Part shown: piece by piece, positions 38,280 to 57,845 of the stretch
Position numbering within the stretch: position 1 is the first letter of the stretch
Layout: every line of letters starts with the position of its first letter
Origin: Sacculina carcini
Lineage: Eukaryota > Arthropoda > Thecostraca > Sacculinidae
Direction of reading: 5' to 3'
Length of the DNA stretch: 64,000 bases
Assembly: GCA_916048095.2 (NCBI GenBank)
Contig: OU696574.1
Span: forward strand, 656,501 to 720,500
Notes under the pieces: generated by a model
What the model saw: the letters and a program-made list of their open reading frames with translations, nothing else
What the model was told of the DNA's origin: nothing
Database searches by the model: none
Made by a program: the position numbers and the translations under genes

Positions 38280-38526
38280 AAGCGTTGCATTCATTGCGTT
38301 CAATTGCATTTACGTCATACTAAAGTTTCGCTATTTTCAAGAAACATCACTTACACACACACAAACAATATTTCCGGAATAGCAATGGAGATCCAATGGT
38401 CATCGACCAAAAGCATCGATTTAAACGAGTCAGTTAGTGAGTGTGGCTATTTGACTCTGCTGTGTACACCGTTGATCGTGCAAATACGCTAGTGTATCGC
38501 ATCTGTGTGCTTGAGTGTGCGTGTGC

Positions 38527-38581
<55 letters not shown>

Positions 38582-39984
38582 TCTGTGTGTGTGTGTGTGT
38601 GTGTGTGTGCTTGTGTGTGTGTGTGTTTGTTTACTCACCTATTTGTACTGAGCTATTTGTTTAGCACAGGAGATGAGCTGTGCTCGTGCTGTCCTGTCTC
38701 CAACCCACGCTCTAGTACTCTATCTTCACTGAAATTCCAGTATTTCACACTATCCAGTCTTTCTTTAAATGTTCCTACACTTAGCGCCTACACTATCCTC
38801 CCCTAACTGATTCCGAACATCAACACACTACACTATATGGGAAACTATACATCTAAGCATCTCTCAAACATCTAGTCCTTTTCAGTATTCACCAGGACCC
38901 CTCTTGCCTGAATTATCCCAAACTATACAACTATCCCTACCTAACTTTTGCATACTCATTCTATGTCTAGTAATATTAATCAATTTTAATTATGTGTGTG
39001 TGTTAGTGTGTGTGTGTGTTTGTGTGTTTGTATGTGATTGTGTGTGTGTGTGTGTGTATGTTTGTTTGTGTGCTTGAGTGTGTGTGTGCTTGTGTGTGTG
39101 TGTGCTGGTTTTATGTTATCTGCATTGAGGTTATCAATCGCAGTGTGAAATTTCAAGTTAGAAATCATTATTGGGGTTACATTGTTCTACTTCACATAGG
39201 TTTTTAGGTTTAAGGTTTAATACATAGGTTTTCAGGTTTAATGTATACGTTTTCAGCTAAATTATTCATTTTGTTGCATTCTTAATTTGTTTATATTTGT
39301 AAGGATGATTTTGCAGTGTTTTCGAATTTTTCACTGAGCTTGTACAAAATAATTTCCAATACGACCTTGTACATGCACATTTTGTGTGTGTATTTTCATT
39401 ATTATACGCTTGTGTTTGAGAAATTGACATAATCACTAGTTGAGACTTAAAATTGCACATTTTGTGTAAACTTTCGGTTTGTTGTTTTTGCTCAAAATAC
39501 AGGTGAAATAGAGGAGTTAGTGCTATGAAGCACGCTTATTTTGAGCGATATAAACGATCATTTAGTGTTGCAATTGTTGTGAGTATTCTGTATGGCGGCT
39601 GTCGAACAGAAACCGACAACAGTACTTCTGCGATCGCTTCAGACCAAGGCTAGTTGGCCGAATGAACATATGACACAATTACACGCTCAACCTACACATG
39701 ACCGCTGAAAGACCACAAATTCTAAGTCATGCTGTCAAATTTACCATATATATCATATATTTAACAAATAATTATAATTATTTATTATAAATATTTTCAT
39801 TGAATTATAATTAAATTAAATTTATTAATCATTTATCTAAATATATTATGTATTTTGTATTTATTGTATAACATATTATGTATTACTATGTAATCTATGA
39901 AATTCATATGGTTGTTTGTATGAAAGATATGCAAAAGAATGATAACTTTGTTTGTTACTAACCAATGCATAACTTGAGTGTCAG

Positions 39985-40250
39985 GCTGAATACCAAGCTG
40001 TGTGGCCAAAACACACGCCTTGTGCACCAGAAGTCCAGGATTCGATTCCCTGGCGAGGTGAAACGGTTGGGTTCGTTTCTTATAGGTACAACCCAATTTC
40101 CGCAAGGCGGGTTTCGTGTGCGCTGGTAGTCTTGTAGTTTTCTGTGTGCTGGTTGCGTGTCTTTGAGGTAACTCGTGTGTGTGTGTGGCGGCCGGACCTG
40201 CGGTGTGCCAGCCGGGGCCGTGACACGCTTTGTCCCCGCTAAATTAGACA
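39985..40250 (+). mobile_element. possible tRNA-derived SINE (right arm)
   Basis: Mirror of 27523-27805. It has an A-box-like AGCTGTGTGGCC and a B-box-like GATTCGATTCC about 45 nt later, then the shared body with GGTTGGGTTCGTTTCTTATA. Confidence 0.45.
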
Positions 40251-40713
40251 AGAACACAGCCTTCTCCACTGCTGTGTTCAAATCCGTAATTATATAATTA
40301 TATATGCTTAATAGATTGATTTGAACTGTTTCAAGAGACTGTGTTATTAAAACATCCAATATTGCGTATATTGGATGTATATATTTATCTTTTGTGGCAG
40401 CATGATTAAGGTGGCTTCAATGTTTTCTTCAATATACTGTGACCCGACCCGGACCAAGATCCGGTAATAAATGGCATTCGTTTTTGAATTGATATTAATG
40501 TTTCGGCATATACTCAGAATCACGTGATCATTCGATTTTAGCAGACGTTTTCAACAGGGGAGCGCTGATAATTGGCAGTTACCTCAGTTAGTGCAGGTTC
40601 TGTGGTAAATATGCGAGATCAAATATGAGCCTTCTGTGCTACTGCTTCTATTCAACGTCTTGATATGATTCTGGTGAATTTTACCAGGTGACACGCTGTG
40701 ATTGTGTTTTCAG

Positions 40714-48803
<8,090 letters not shown>

Positions 48804-48988
48804 AACAAAACGGCAGCTTATTGCATGTGACAGAACAGATGCAAGGTGTTATACCCTCTCCTCCCTCGAAAACAATACTGGAGCCCCCATTATAGATAAA
48901 GCACCGTTATAATATCAGTCCAATTTTGGGAAAATGAAGTTGCGAGCAGCTCCTCGGTTTCCTGGGGTAATTTTATGTACTACTTTAT

Positions 48989-48994
48989 AATAAA
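48989..48994 (+). terminator. possible poly(A) signal of receptor copy C
   Basis: AATAAA about 185 nt after the stop of copy C. The mirror position in copy B reads GATAAA, so the canonical hexamer is not shared by both copies. Confidence 0.4.
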
Positions 48995-49416
48995 TGTCAA
49001 TATAATGCCTGAGGCAACTGAGCCTCTCCCCCCACTGGGTGGTTCGGGGGATGTTTGCTACGATTCTGGTAATCACATTCTATGTCTCGTGCATGCGCCG
49101 AAATGTGCCAGTTTAATGTGTTCCTCTCACCCACTGCACACTGGCGTGACACTGAAGGAAACATTGCAGAAATTGCAACGATTGCAACCATGCAATGTGT
49201 CATATACGAAATTTGAGCCAGTGTTGAAATATCAGTTACACAACAGTATTTAATTAATGCATATTGTAAAACGTAATCTTGTCAGCTCTAATGAAATTGA
49301 AATAATGCGCATTATATACAATGGCTGAAATGATACGCATGTGATTTGTGCTTTTGAAGAGCATTGAATGTTATAATGCTATATTTGTTAATTGTCTGAT
49401 CAATTGGCAATATATT

Positions 49417-49450
<34 letters not shown>

Positions 49451-49650
49451 TGTACTGTGTTTGTAGACCACGTCGATAATACAATATTTTTAACGCCACA
49501 TGAAAATTTGCCGTGAAAATTTGTCGTGAATTTGCCGTGAAAATTTGTCTCGTCTGGTTTAATCTGAGTAAAAATGACAGGAAAATATGCCGATTTCAGA
49601 AAAAAATATGCCGAGAGCATGTTCATTATACACGCATTATATTTTCAATA

Positions 49651-50440
49651 CTGGCATTTAAACCCGCCCCTCGTGCGGAATAATTCAGAAGCAAACACAA
49701 CATCAGTGCTCAAGTTTCACTCTAGTATTATTCCTAGTACTCTTCACCTGAATGGTTCCCAAATATATATCTAGCTTCACATCGCTCTCCAACATCATCA
49801 TTCTCCATCCTCCATCATCAACGCTTACGATGAGAACACAACGGATCGTGACGTATCCGTCGATGTTGCCATGTCGTAAAACGCCGCACTCAACTCGTGC
49901 AGATGTTGCTGTAGCAATTGGCTGCGTCGTCGTCGATGAATCTGACGCATGCCGCCATAGTTGTCGACGTCATCGGCGGAGGCGGCCACGGCGCCAAGCA
50001 GACGACGCATCACAGACCTCCGTCATGCCTCGTCCATCATTGACGACGCACGCAGACAGCCATGGCGAGCGGAAAATGCGGTCCCTTCTACCCTACTCTG
50101 CCTACTACGGCAAATGCGGTGCCTTCTACCCTACTCTGCCTACTACGGCAAATGCGGTGCCTTCTACTCTACTCTGCCTACTACGGCAAATGCGGTGCGA
50201 GTGTGCTCGCTTGATGGTTCTACCTACACAAGTCGTTGCTGAGAGGAAGATACTAGAGAGAGAGGGGACGCTAGCGGGTGCACAAGCCATGTACCGCCCC
50301 GCCAAAACACGTTGTCATAGCTACTGCAAACACAGCCGACAAACAGACGTTCAATTCGAGCTAGATCGGCGAGAATACGAGTGCTGCTGGTGATGCACAC
50401 ACAGGCGATGAACGGGTAGAAGCTCAAAGACACAGCGTCC
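49651..50440. other. region beyond right arm, with 38-bp tandem repeat
   Basis: No gene is recognised. At 50075-50195 there are three copies of a 38-bp unit containing CTACTCTGCCTACTACGGC, the first two nearly identical. The open frame over 49752-50393 is created partly by this repeat and has no recognisable domain. Confidence 0.6.
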
Positions 50441-50449
50441 GTACGAACA

Positions 50450-50510
50450 CACACACACACACATAGACACACACACACACACAGACACACACACACACAC
50501 ACACACACAG
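50450..50510. repeat. (AC)n tract upstream of LINE fragment
   Basis: Interrupted AC repeat with AGACAC spacers, about 50 bp before the third zinc-finger LINE fragment. Confidence 0.9.
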
Positions 50511-50562
50511 AGAGAGACATAATTTTGCACTGTATTTGTATTATGTCAGGCTAATATTACAC

Positions 50563-50769
50563 AGGGCGACCGAGCACAGGAAGCGGCGCAGGTACGCTGC
50601 CATCAGCCGCCAATACGAGTTCCTGCCGCTCGCCGTGGAGACCAGCGGAGTAATGGGGAAGGCCCTGGAGGATCTCGTGCGATAATTGGGTCGTTGCATG
50701 ATCGAGCGATCTGGAGAGCCGCGGGAAACCACTTGGCTCCGACAGCGCATCGGCCTGGCCGTTATCTTA
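50563..50769 (+). mobile_element. third fragment of the zinc-finger LINE
   Basis: Plus-strand piece matching the C terminus of the 1018-aa ORF: RRYAAISRQYEFLPLAVETS, then MIERSGEPRETTWLRQRI. One in-frame stop lies at about 50684. Truncated at both ends: the final residues of the protein are missing after about 50769. An older copy than the two in the left arm. Confidence 0.8.
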
Positions 50770-50770
50770 C

Positions 50771-51671
50771 ACACAGGAATACCAGCACACAAGCTCTTCA
50801 TTCTCACTGTGTGCTGACGGCTCAATTTTGCACAAAAACACGTGGACGAAGGCACAGCAGACCTCCGTTCACGAAATAGCAGGTTCAAGCACACACAAAC
50901 ACACGCATTCACACACGTGTTCAACCTGTACATAAACAGAACATAGGGTCTGGTATTAGTAAGGTCTTTTGTTGTCGAATAAAATCGCACGTGGCAATAT
51001 CAAAATATATTTAATATAGCACACAATACGCAGAACAGAGGCGCGACTAATAGAATTTAGCAAAACTCGGCACGAAAAAGATGAGCAGGCACAAAAAGTA
51101 AGACAAATGGTGCAACACATATAGGAAATACCGAATAAGAGCACAGGAGAAAGTAAACATCAAAGATGAGGTAGCAGAGACAGAGCCGACTGTTACTTGA
51201 AAAAACTGTAGAAGAAGAAAGAAGTTCAGAAGAAAACGAAAGGATGAACGAAAGGATGTCAAACGGAGTATTACGAGTTGCAGAGAAATCAAGGGATTTA
51301 GCCGACCAAGTAGAGAAATTCATCGCAACAGGACAAGAAATGATGACAGACACAAATATAAAGGCAGATGTGTTCACGTGCCGCATTTAAGCTTTGAGAT
51401 TCGGCATGCAGAAGCACGCAAGTGACAAATGAACCAGTAAAATGGTATGCATTGTAAAAACCGGTGACAAGAATATGAAGAAAAAGTAGAATAATACTAG
51501 AGAAAGTTACATTTATAACAACTCAAATAATAAATGAAAAAATGGTAAATTATCGAGTATTTCAAAATGGATACATAAAAACGTCTATGCTAAAAAGTGG
51601 CACTTGCCCCAAATGCTCATCCTACGAATAATGTTTACAGTACAGCACCAGTGCAAAAATAACTACCTGAT
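50771..51671. other. intergenic region, no feature recognised
   Basis: Mostly A-rich on the plus strand (51040-51400 purine-biased), without a gene or clear mobile element. Confidence 0.45.
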
Positions 51672-54600
51672 CTAATGACTTTTATCCGAGTCGCTGTTGT
51701 GTTCGTTGCGGTCTCTGTATTTCGCCCACAACCTCTCACTAACCTGAAAACAAACCAGAAGAAATTAATTAAACACAATCTGAACATATTCTATCTAGAA
51801 TAAAACACACCGTTAGCAGTTACGGCGGTGGTGTGCACGGTAACGCGTGTGACAAATTCTGTCACCAGATGGCGCTGGGATAGCACAGGTTCTCTTGCTT
51901 GGCTGAATTTATTCGATCATTTGTGGGCCTAATTGTGTATTTTGTTATTTTCCGTGTTGTTTGGCTGTGTACCAGGTTCAGTAGAGAGCTTTATGATATC
52001 AATGTCAATGTGCTTGTGCAATAACTCGAAGAACACTAAATGTACATGTTATTAAGCGAGCTTAAGTTCAAGTGTTCGGTGTTAAGGCCGAAGTTGAGCA
52101 GCTCGTGTTTCTCTCTCGGGTTAGGTTAGGTTGATCTGTTAGGCGGATGGCGTGATGTTTCGTTATGAAACTCGGGCAAAGACTGGCTGTTTTCAAAATA
52201 AAGTTGTACATCTGTGTTCAGGATTGTGCAATATATTGCGCAACCTTCAATATCGCCTCCACACGACATAATATTTTCCACACACCAAAACATTGTACAG
52301 TAATATTGAACATCTAGGGGACGTCAAAATATTGCGCAATCCACATTTTACAATAATATTGAACGTATATGGGCCGCTTTAAGTTGGGTTTAGGTTGATT
52401 CATGCTATGCTGGTTTGAAATTGCTTCGCCATATTGTTTGCTGTCTGCTTTTGTTGCTCTTACGCGTCGGCCGGTCGTGACGCGATCGAAATGGGAGATA
52501 CGGGCCAGGATACTTCAGGCGAGTGTTATGTGTGTAACACATCGTCCGGCGACTCGGCCAGGTGGATTGGATGTTCGCTTTGTTCCACCTGGGCGCACAT
52601 CAAATGCGCATCCTTGAGTGGCGTTAAAGCGGACCACATACGGCAGGTCAATTGGGTCTGCACACCGTGCCTATCCAAGGCTAAGCTGGCGCTTCAGATC
52701 CAGGAGGATGTGTCTCGCATGCGGGAGCAGCTTGATGCCGTTGAGTCGACGCTCTGCTCGATTGGTGGGAAGCAACAGCAGTTGACTTCTGATGTTGTGG
52801 CTGCTCCGGCAAAGAGGCCCACTTATGCTGTCGTCCTACAATCTCGAGGCAAATCACCGCTGCGTCCCAAGATGATCGCGCCGTTGCTTCGCGATGTCCC
52901 AGTTGATTCGTCCAGACAATCTGCGAAGGGTGGGCTAATCATCAGATGCGCCTCTTCCCACGATGCCGAGCGAGAGCTGAACTGTGTGCGTTCAGCTGAT
53001 CCCCAGATTGATGCTCACTGTACCAAAGCGGCATCTCTCCGACCTAAGGTCACACTCGCCAACGTGCCACTGGATCTCGAGCCGGACTCGTTCATTGAGC
53101 TTATTCGCCGAAAAAACCCTGTTCTGGGCGCTCTACATGATAGCGCTGTGAAACTGCTCTTTTTCACCCGAATTCGGAACGACACTCGCCATGCTGTCCT
53201 TTCGATAACACCCTCCGCCAGAGCGGCCATCCGGTCTGTGGGTGACCGGCTTTTCGTGGAACTGCGTACTTGCCCAGTTTACGACCGCTACTGGGTCTCC
53301 CGCTGCGCACGTTGTGCGGGGCTTGGCCACAGTGAAGCGAGGTGCTTGCGGGCCGAAACGTGTGGCAACTGTGCAGGACCCCATCGTTCCTCTCAATGTG
53401 ACCGTTCACTCCCGGATAAGTGCAACAACTGTGCTTCCTCCTCTCGCCCTCACGCTCATTCTGCTTTCCTATCTTCATGCCCTTCGTTCATCTCAGTTCG
53501 CAACTCAATTCGTCATCGCACTGCTACATCTGATGATCTTTTGCCTCAACCTTCCTCCCTCTCCTCTCCTGCCGCTCCAGCCTCATCGTCTCTTCCGTCT
53601 TCCTCTCAACATCTCTCTTCTCGGGCCTGACTACTTCCTCCAACATCATCCTTCTCTGATTCTCTCCCCTGTGATAACTCTTCCTCAGCTCTCCCTCCGC
53701 CCCCAGTTCTAGTACAATCCACTCAACACTCTCCAGCATCTCTCTCTGTCGGACTCCTCAATATTCGATCCTGCCGCCACAAAACAACTTATCTGTCCCA
53801 TCTGGTCTCCTTCCATCTCTTATCCATTCTATGCCTTGTCGAAACTTGGTTGCTGGATCTTCCATCCTTTCTATCTAACATGCCCTCCGATTTTTCCTTC
53901 ATCCATAAGGCCAGAACTGATCCTAAATCCCCTGGAGGTGGAGTGGGCTGTATGTTTTCTAAGTCTCTTCCTATTTCTCTTCTACCTGATCCTATTCCTA
54001 CCCCTTCTTCCTTTGAGTTCATTTCTCTTTGCCTTTCGTCGTACCTATCCTATCCTAAATTTTGTATTCTTATTGTTTATCGACATAATCATCCTTGCAC
54101 TACTTCATCTTTTTTCTCTGAATTCTCCTCTCTTATTGAAGCTATTGAATCTTCCTTTTCTAGTTGTTATCTTGTCCTCGGCGATTTTAATTTCTGGGTC
54201 GAATGTCCTGCTATTTCCTCATATTCCTCGAATTTTATCTCTCTCCTTGATTCTCATGGTCTTGAATCTCCTGTTTCTTCTCCCACACACATTTCGGGCC
54301 ACACTCTTGATTTAGTTCTTTTCCCTTCTCCTGTTCTCTCTACTGATTCTCCTCCTTCCGAAGTTTTTGTTCTTCCCCCCGACTCTTCCTTCTCTGACCA
54401 TAGTCTCATTCTTACATCACTTCCTGCCTCCGGACCTCCTAATTCAATGCCTTCCCCTACCTTTTCTCGCAACTACAAATTTTTTGACCCTTCTCTCTTT
54501 CAGACCCTTCTTGCAAATTCCTTTCCTCTACATATTCTTTACTCTCTTCCTCCTTCCGATATTTATCCTCTCCTCTTTTCTACTCTATCCCTCATTAACA

Positions 54601-57061
54601 ACCATTTGTTCCCTCTGACTCTCCGTTCTTCTCGTCCTCGTTCGTCTCCTTGGAATAATCCTAACCTTGATCGTCTGAAACGTCGTTCTAGGGCGTTGGA
54701 GCGTACCTGGCGACGCACTCGCCTCTCTTGTGACTGGTCTACTTTTTGCTCTGCTCGCTCATTATATATTTCTTCTCTAGCATCCTCCAAGCAAACTTAT
54801 TACTTGTCTCGACTTTCTTCTCTTTCTCGATCTCCTAAAGCTCTCTGGAACACACTCAACTCCCTCTCTGGCCTTCGCTCGCCCTCAGCTGTTTCCTCTC
54901 TAACCGCCAACGAGCTTTCCTCCTATTTCACAAGCAAAATCATTTCCGCCCAATCTAGAATTCCTTCTTCTGCTTTCCTCGTCACACATACCACCTCCCT
55001 AGGCAAATTCTCATCCTTTTCTAATCTTGAAATTTCTGACTTCTTATCTCTTCTCTTCTCCCGTAAATTTCTCTCGTCTCCTCCTGATCCGATTAACTTC
55101 AGTATAATTGCTCCTGCTATCGACACCCTGACTCCTTATTTACTCCTCCTTCTTACATGGACATTTTCTTGCTGATAAGCACGCCTATGTTCGCCCTATC
55201 CTCAAGAAGCCCTCGCTTGAACCTTCCTTATGCTGTAACTACCGTCCTATATCCCTCCTTAGTTTTTCCTCCAAACTCCTGGAATCTGCCATCTTTTCTC
55301 AGTTATCTCCTTTCATTTGTAACGTCCTTGACATTCACCAATCCGGATTTCGTCCTTCTCATAGTACTGAATCTGTCCTCATCTCGGTCACTGAAGGTAT
55401 TTTGTCGTCATTCTCCTTTCGAAAATCCATTCTCCTTGTCCTTCTTGACTTAAGCTCAGCATTTGACCTTGCAGATCATGAAATTCTCATTAAAGACCTT
55501 TCTCACATTGGTGTTTCTGATTCCGCGCTCTCCTTGCTTCGCTCCTATTTGCATAATCGATCTTACTCTGTCCAGTTCAACTCTTCCGTCTCTAATTCGA
55601 TCCCTCTTACCTCTGGTGTACCTCAAGGGTCTATCCTTGGTCCTCTTCTTTTCAATCTTTATATGTCCTCTCTCTGCCCTATCCTTCGACGCTGGTCTAT
55701 CCCTTTTCACATATATGCTGATGACATCCAATTCTAAATACCTTGTCCCTTTTCTGACCCTGCTCTTCTGTCTGGTATACTTTCTGATATATCTTCTTGG
55801 ACCTCCTCCCGTCGACTTCTTCTGAATACTGATAAATCAGAATTTCTTGCTCTTCACCCTCCTCGTTTGTCTCCTCCTCTTTTGCCTATATCTCTCTCTT
55901 TGTCTGTTAGAAACCTTGGCATTATCTTTGATTCCTCACTTTCCTTCTCTGCCAATATTCTTGCTACTGCTCGCATCTGTCGCCTTATACTCCGCTCTCT
56001 CTATCCTATCCGTTCATGCCTCGACCAGCCCTCTTCTATCAAGCTTGTTCAATCACTCATCTTTTCTAGACTGGATTACTGCAGCTCGCTCCACTTCAAG
56101 TGTCCTAAATCTTCCTTGAAAATTCTCCAGCGTGTGATGAACCAATCCTGCCGTTTTGTTTTATATCCTGCCTTCTGCCGCCATACTTCTCCTTATCTCT
56201 TCAAGTTCCGCTGGCTTCCCATCAAATCTAGAATTCACTTCAAAATTTGCTCCATAATCTTCAAACTGTTGCACTGTCCCACTAAACCTACGTATCTTTA
56301 TGCCTTACTTTCTCTCTCTGAAACCCCCTCTTCTCGACATCCTGTCCCTTTAGCCTGCCCTCGCGCTTTAAATGAGTCCGCGTGGTCTTCCAAATCTTTC
56401 TCCTTTTTCGGTCCGCGTCTTTACAACTCTCTCCCCTCTCACATCACCTCATCGTTTTCATATCGCTCATTTGCTGCTTCTCTTCGTAAATATCTTTTTG
56501 ATCTATCCTTTGATCCCACCACGCACGCCTTGACTCCTTTCGCCTCCCTCTGATCTCTCTTTTATATAGTTGTTTGTTTGATTCTGCGTTTTCTCCTTGA
56601 TTTAATCTGCGTTTTATTTTGTTGTTTTGTGATCGAGCTCTATATTATTATCGTATGATCCCATGCTCGCATTGCCAGTTTATATTTCATGTTTATCTGT
56701 ATAAGTACTCGTCTGCGCGCCTATGATGATGGGCGCTATACCAAATACACACTGTTGTTGTTGTTGTTGTTCCTCAGGTTGTCTGGCCGAGCAGCCTCGA
56801 GCTCCTGAGGAAAGACACGGCACCGACCGGGTTGTTCCACAGGTCACTGATAGATGAAATTTTGTGTTGGCGTCTGAGTTGTGTGTGTGCTGTGCACACT
56901 GTTGTTGTTGTTGTTGTTGTTGTTATGCTCACCTCGATAGCTGGAATTTCGACGTACTTTCCGTTGTTGAAATACCTATGATTGGCCAAGTACTTCCAGC
57001 CGAGATGCGCTCCAACAAAGATGATGGTCACAGCGGCGACGTGGTACCTCAGCTCGGCCAT
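51672..57061 (-). CDS. possible 66-aa single-pass membrane protein (2 exons)
   Basis: Exon 1 is 57061-56933: ATG in good context (GGAATGG), MAELRYHVAAVTIIFVGAHL then GWKYLANHRYFNNGKYVEIP, ending at a GTGAGC donor in phase 0. A matching phase-0 terminal exon is 51743-51672, after acceptor TTTGTTTTCAG, encoding VSERLWAKYRDRNEHNSDSD plus KSH and a stop. The joined product is 66 aa with one hydrophobic segment near residues 8-24 and a polar, acidic C terminus. I do not recognise the family; it resembles small integral membrane proteins in form only. It is divergent from intersectin, about 0.8 kb apart. The 4.8-kb... intron of about 5.2 kb is mostly an L2 LINE on the opposite strand. A GC-rich stretch at 56775-56850 could be another exon but is not in phase. 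Confidence 0.45.
52491..53630 (+). CDS. L2 ORF1: PHD-like finger and zinc knuckles
   Basis: Start at the ATG in GAAATGGGAGA gives 379 aa. Residues about 12-60 have a C4HC3 PHD-like pattern (CYVCNTSSGD, CSLCSTWAHIKC, WVCTPC). A short coiled stretch follows (QIQEDVSRMREQLDAVESTL). The C-terminal part carries CCHC knuckles CARCAGLGHSEARC and CGNCAGPHRSSQC, then CNNC. This is the nucleic-acid-binding ORF1 product expected of CR1/L2 elements. It ends with TGA directly followed by CTA, and the next frame continues in phase as ORF2. Confidence 0.85.
   Translation: MGDTGQDTSGECYVCNTSSGDSARWIGCSLCSTWAHIKCASLSGVKADHIRQVNWVCTPCLSKAKLALQIQEDVSRMREQLDAVESTLCSIGGKQQQLTSDVVAAPAKRPTYAVVLQSRGKSPLRPKMIAPLLRDVPVDSSRQSAKGGLIIRCASSHDAERELNCVRSADPQIDAHCTKAASLRPKVTLANVPLDLEPDSFIELIRRKNPVLGALHDSAVKLLFFTRIRNDTRHAVLSITPSARAAIRSVGDRLFVELRTCPVYDRYWVSRCARCAGLGHSEARCLRAETCGNCAGPHRSSQCDRSLPDKCNNCASSSRPHAHSAFLSSCPSFISVRNSIRHRTATSDDLLPQPSSLSSPAAPASSSLPSSSQHLSSRA
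53631..56553 (+). pseudogene. L2 ORF2: AP endonuclease and reverse transcriptase, broken
   Basis: Open in the same frame as ORF1 from just after its stop. The endonuclease shows LLNIRSCRHKT, LCLVETWL, LVLGDFNFW and FSDHSLIL. The reverse transcriptase has CCNYRPISLLSFSSKLLE, LLDLSSAFDLADHEILI, GVPQGSILGPLLFNLYM and HIYADDIQF, then the L2-type C terminus with LDYCSSLHFKCP, RFRWLPIKSRIHFKI-like residues and NSLPSHI. One frameshift lies near 55165-55185 and one stop (TAA) at 55735-55737 directly after the YADD box region. Otherwise open to the TGA at 56551-56553. No ATG is needed if translation continues from ORF1. Confidence 0.85.
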
Positions 57062-57845
57062 TCCTGTTATAATGACGTGACACCACACGCAAGTTTCCAC
57101 TGCAAGACAAAAGCCTGGACAATACTAACACTAAATCAATATTGTCGTCAATAAAACGTTTCCTTAAGAAGCTGGAAGAAAATACCCGAGATGTGCTCAA
57201 GCTCGTGAGCAACACTCAAATCTACATGGAATATTTCATTTGCATGTTCGTGAAAACTGACTCGATTTCGCTGCGCAGCAATCGCTTCCAAAAGACAGGC
57301 TGGACGTGAGGGACAGTCGTGTTATTTCTCTGGTATTTTGTTTGCCAGCGTTTTATGCGTTGAATTATTAGGTGGGCATACGCTGAGGATATCTCTTGTA
57401 TCAATCAGGTACACGTATTTGATCTCCACCTATATGTTTCGACTGTTGTTTGACTAGAACCAAAATCAACCGATATTCCTTGCCCTGGTTGTCAGCCGAT
57501 GTATTGTTTGATTTTGACTGAATTATCTCATTGACTTTGTTTAGATATTCATGTATGATTCCTACATAAATATTGGTCTTGTCTGTGTGAGATTTTTAAT
57601 GAGTAAGCGTTTTTCAGTTTGCCAATTCTCAAATGGTCTTAATTGTTGTTGTTGCAAATTGTTGAAGTTGTTGCAATTTTTTGAGTTGACGTTTTAATGC
57701 AGGACTTGCGTATCTGTTTGTTTCTTTTCTAGCTGCAGTTTGTGAAATGTTTTATAGCACATTTCCAATTATTTTACATTGCCAGTATACAAAGTTATGC
57801 TCACTTGTTTGAGTCATAGTGAGTTTGTGTTTGTTGGCGACAGCG
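57062..57845. other. intergenic region between divergent genes
   Basis: AT-rich, contains TTGTTGTTGC-type motifs near 57640-57690. It would hold the promoters of the small minus-strand gene and, unless upstream exons exist, intersectin. Confidence 0.45.

Larger units (their letters stand above)
52100..56771 (+). mobile_element. nearly full-length L2-type LINE
   Basis: Plus-strand LINE with 5' UTR (start approximate), ORF1, ORF2 and a 3' end GATGATGGGCGCTATACCAA followed by (TTG)n at 56752-56771, the hairpin-and-microsatellite tail of L2-type elements. Another piece with the same ORF2 C terminus is at 46331-47757. It sits in the intron of the small minus-strand gene. The few ORF2 defects indicate a fairly young copy. 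Confidence 0.85.

Noticed and set aside
49752-50393. 213-codon open frame beyond the right arm
   Set aside because: Part of it is a 38-bp tandem repeat and the rest has no domain or splice support.
52491-53630. A host PHD/zinc-knuckle gene
   Set aside because: It is followed in the same frame by an L2 endonuclease and RT and ends in an L2 tail; it is ORF1 of the LINE.
56775-56860. A further exon of the small membrane-protein gene
   Set aside because: The stretch is GC-rich and follows an AG, but joining it in phase 0 to the first exon gives an immediate stop; left unassigned.
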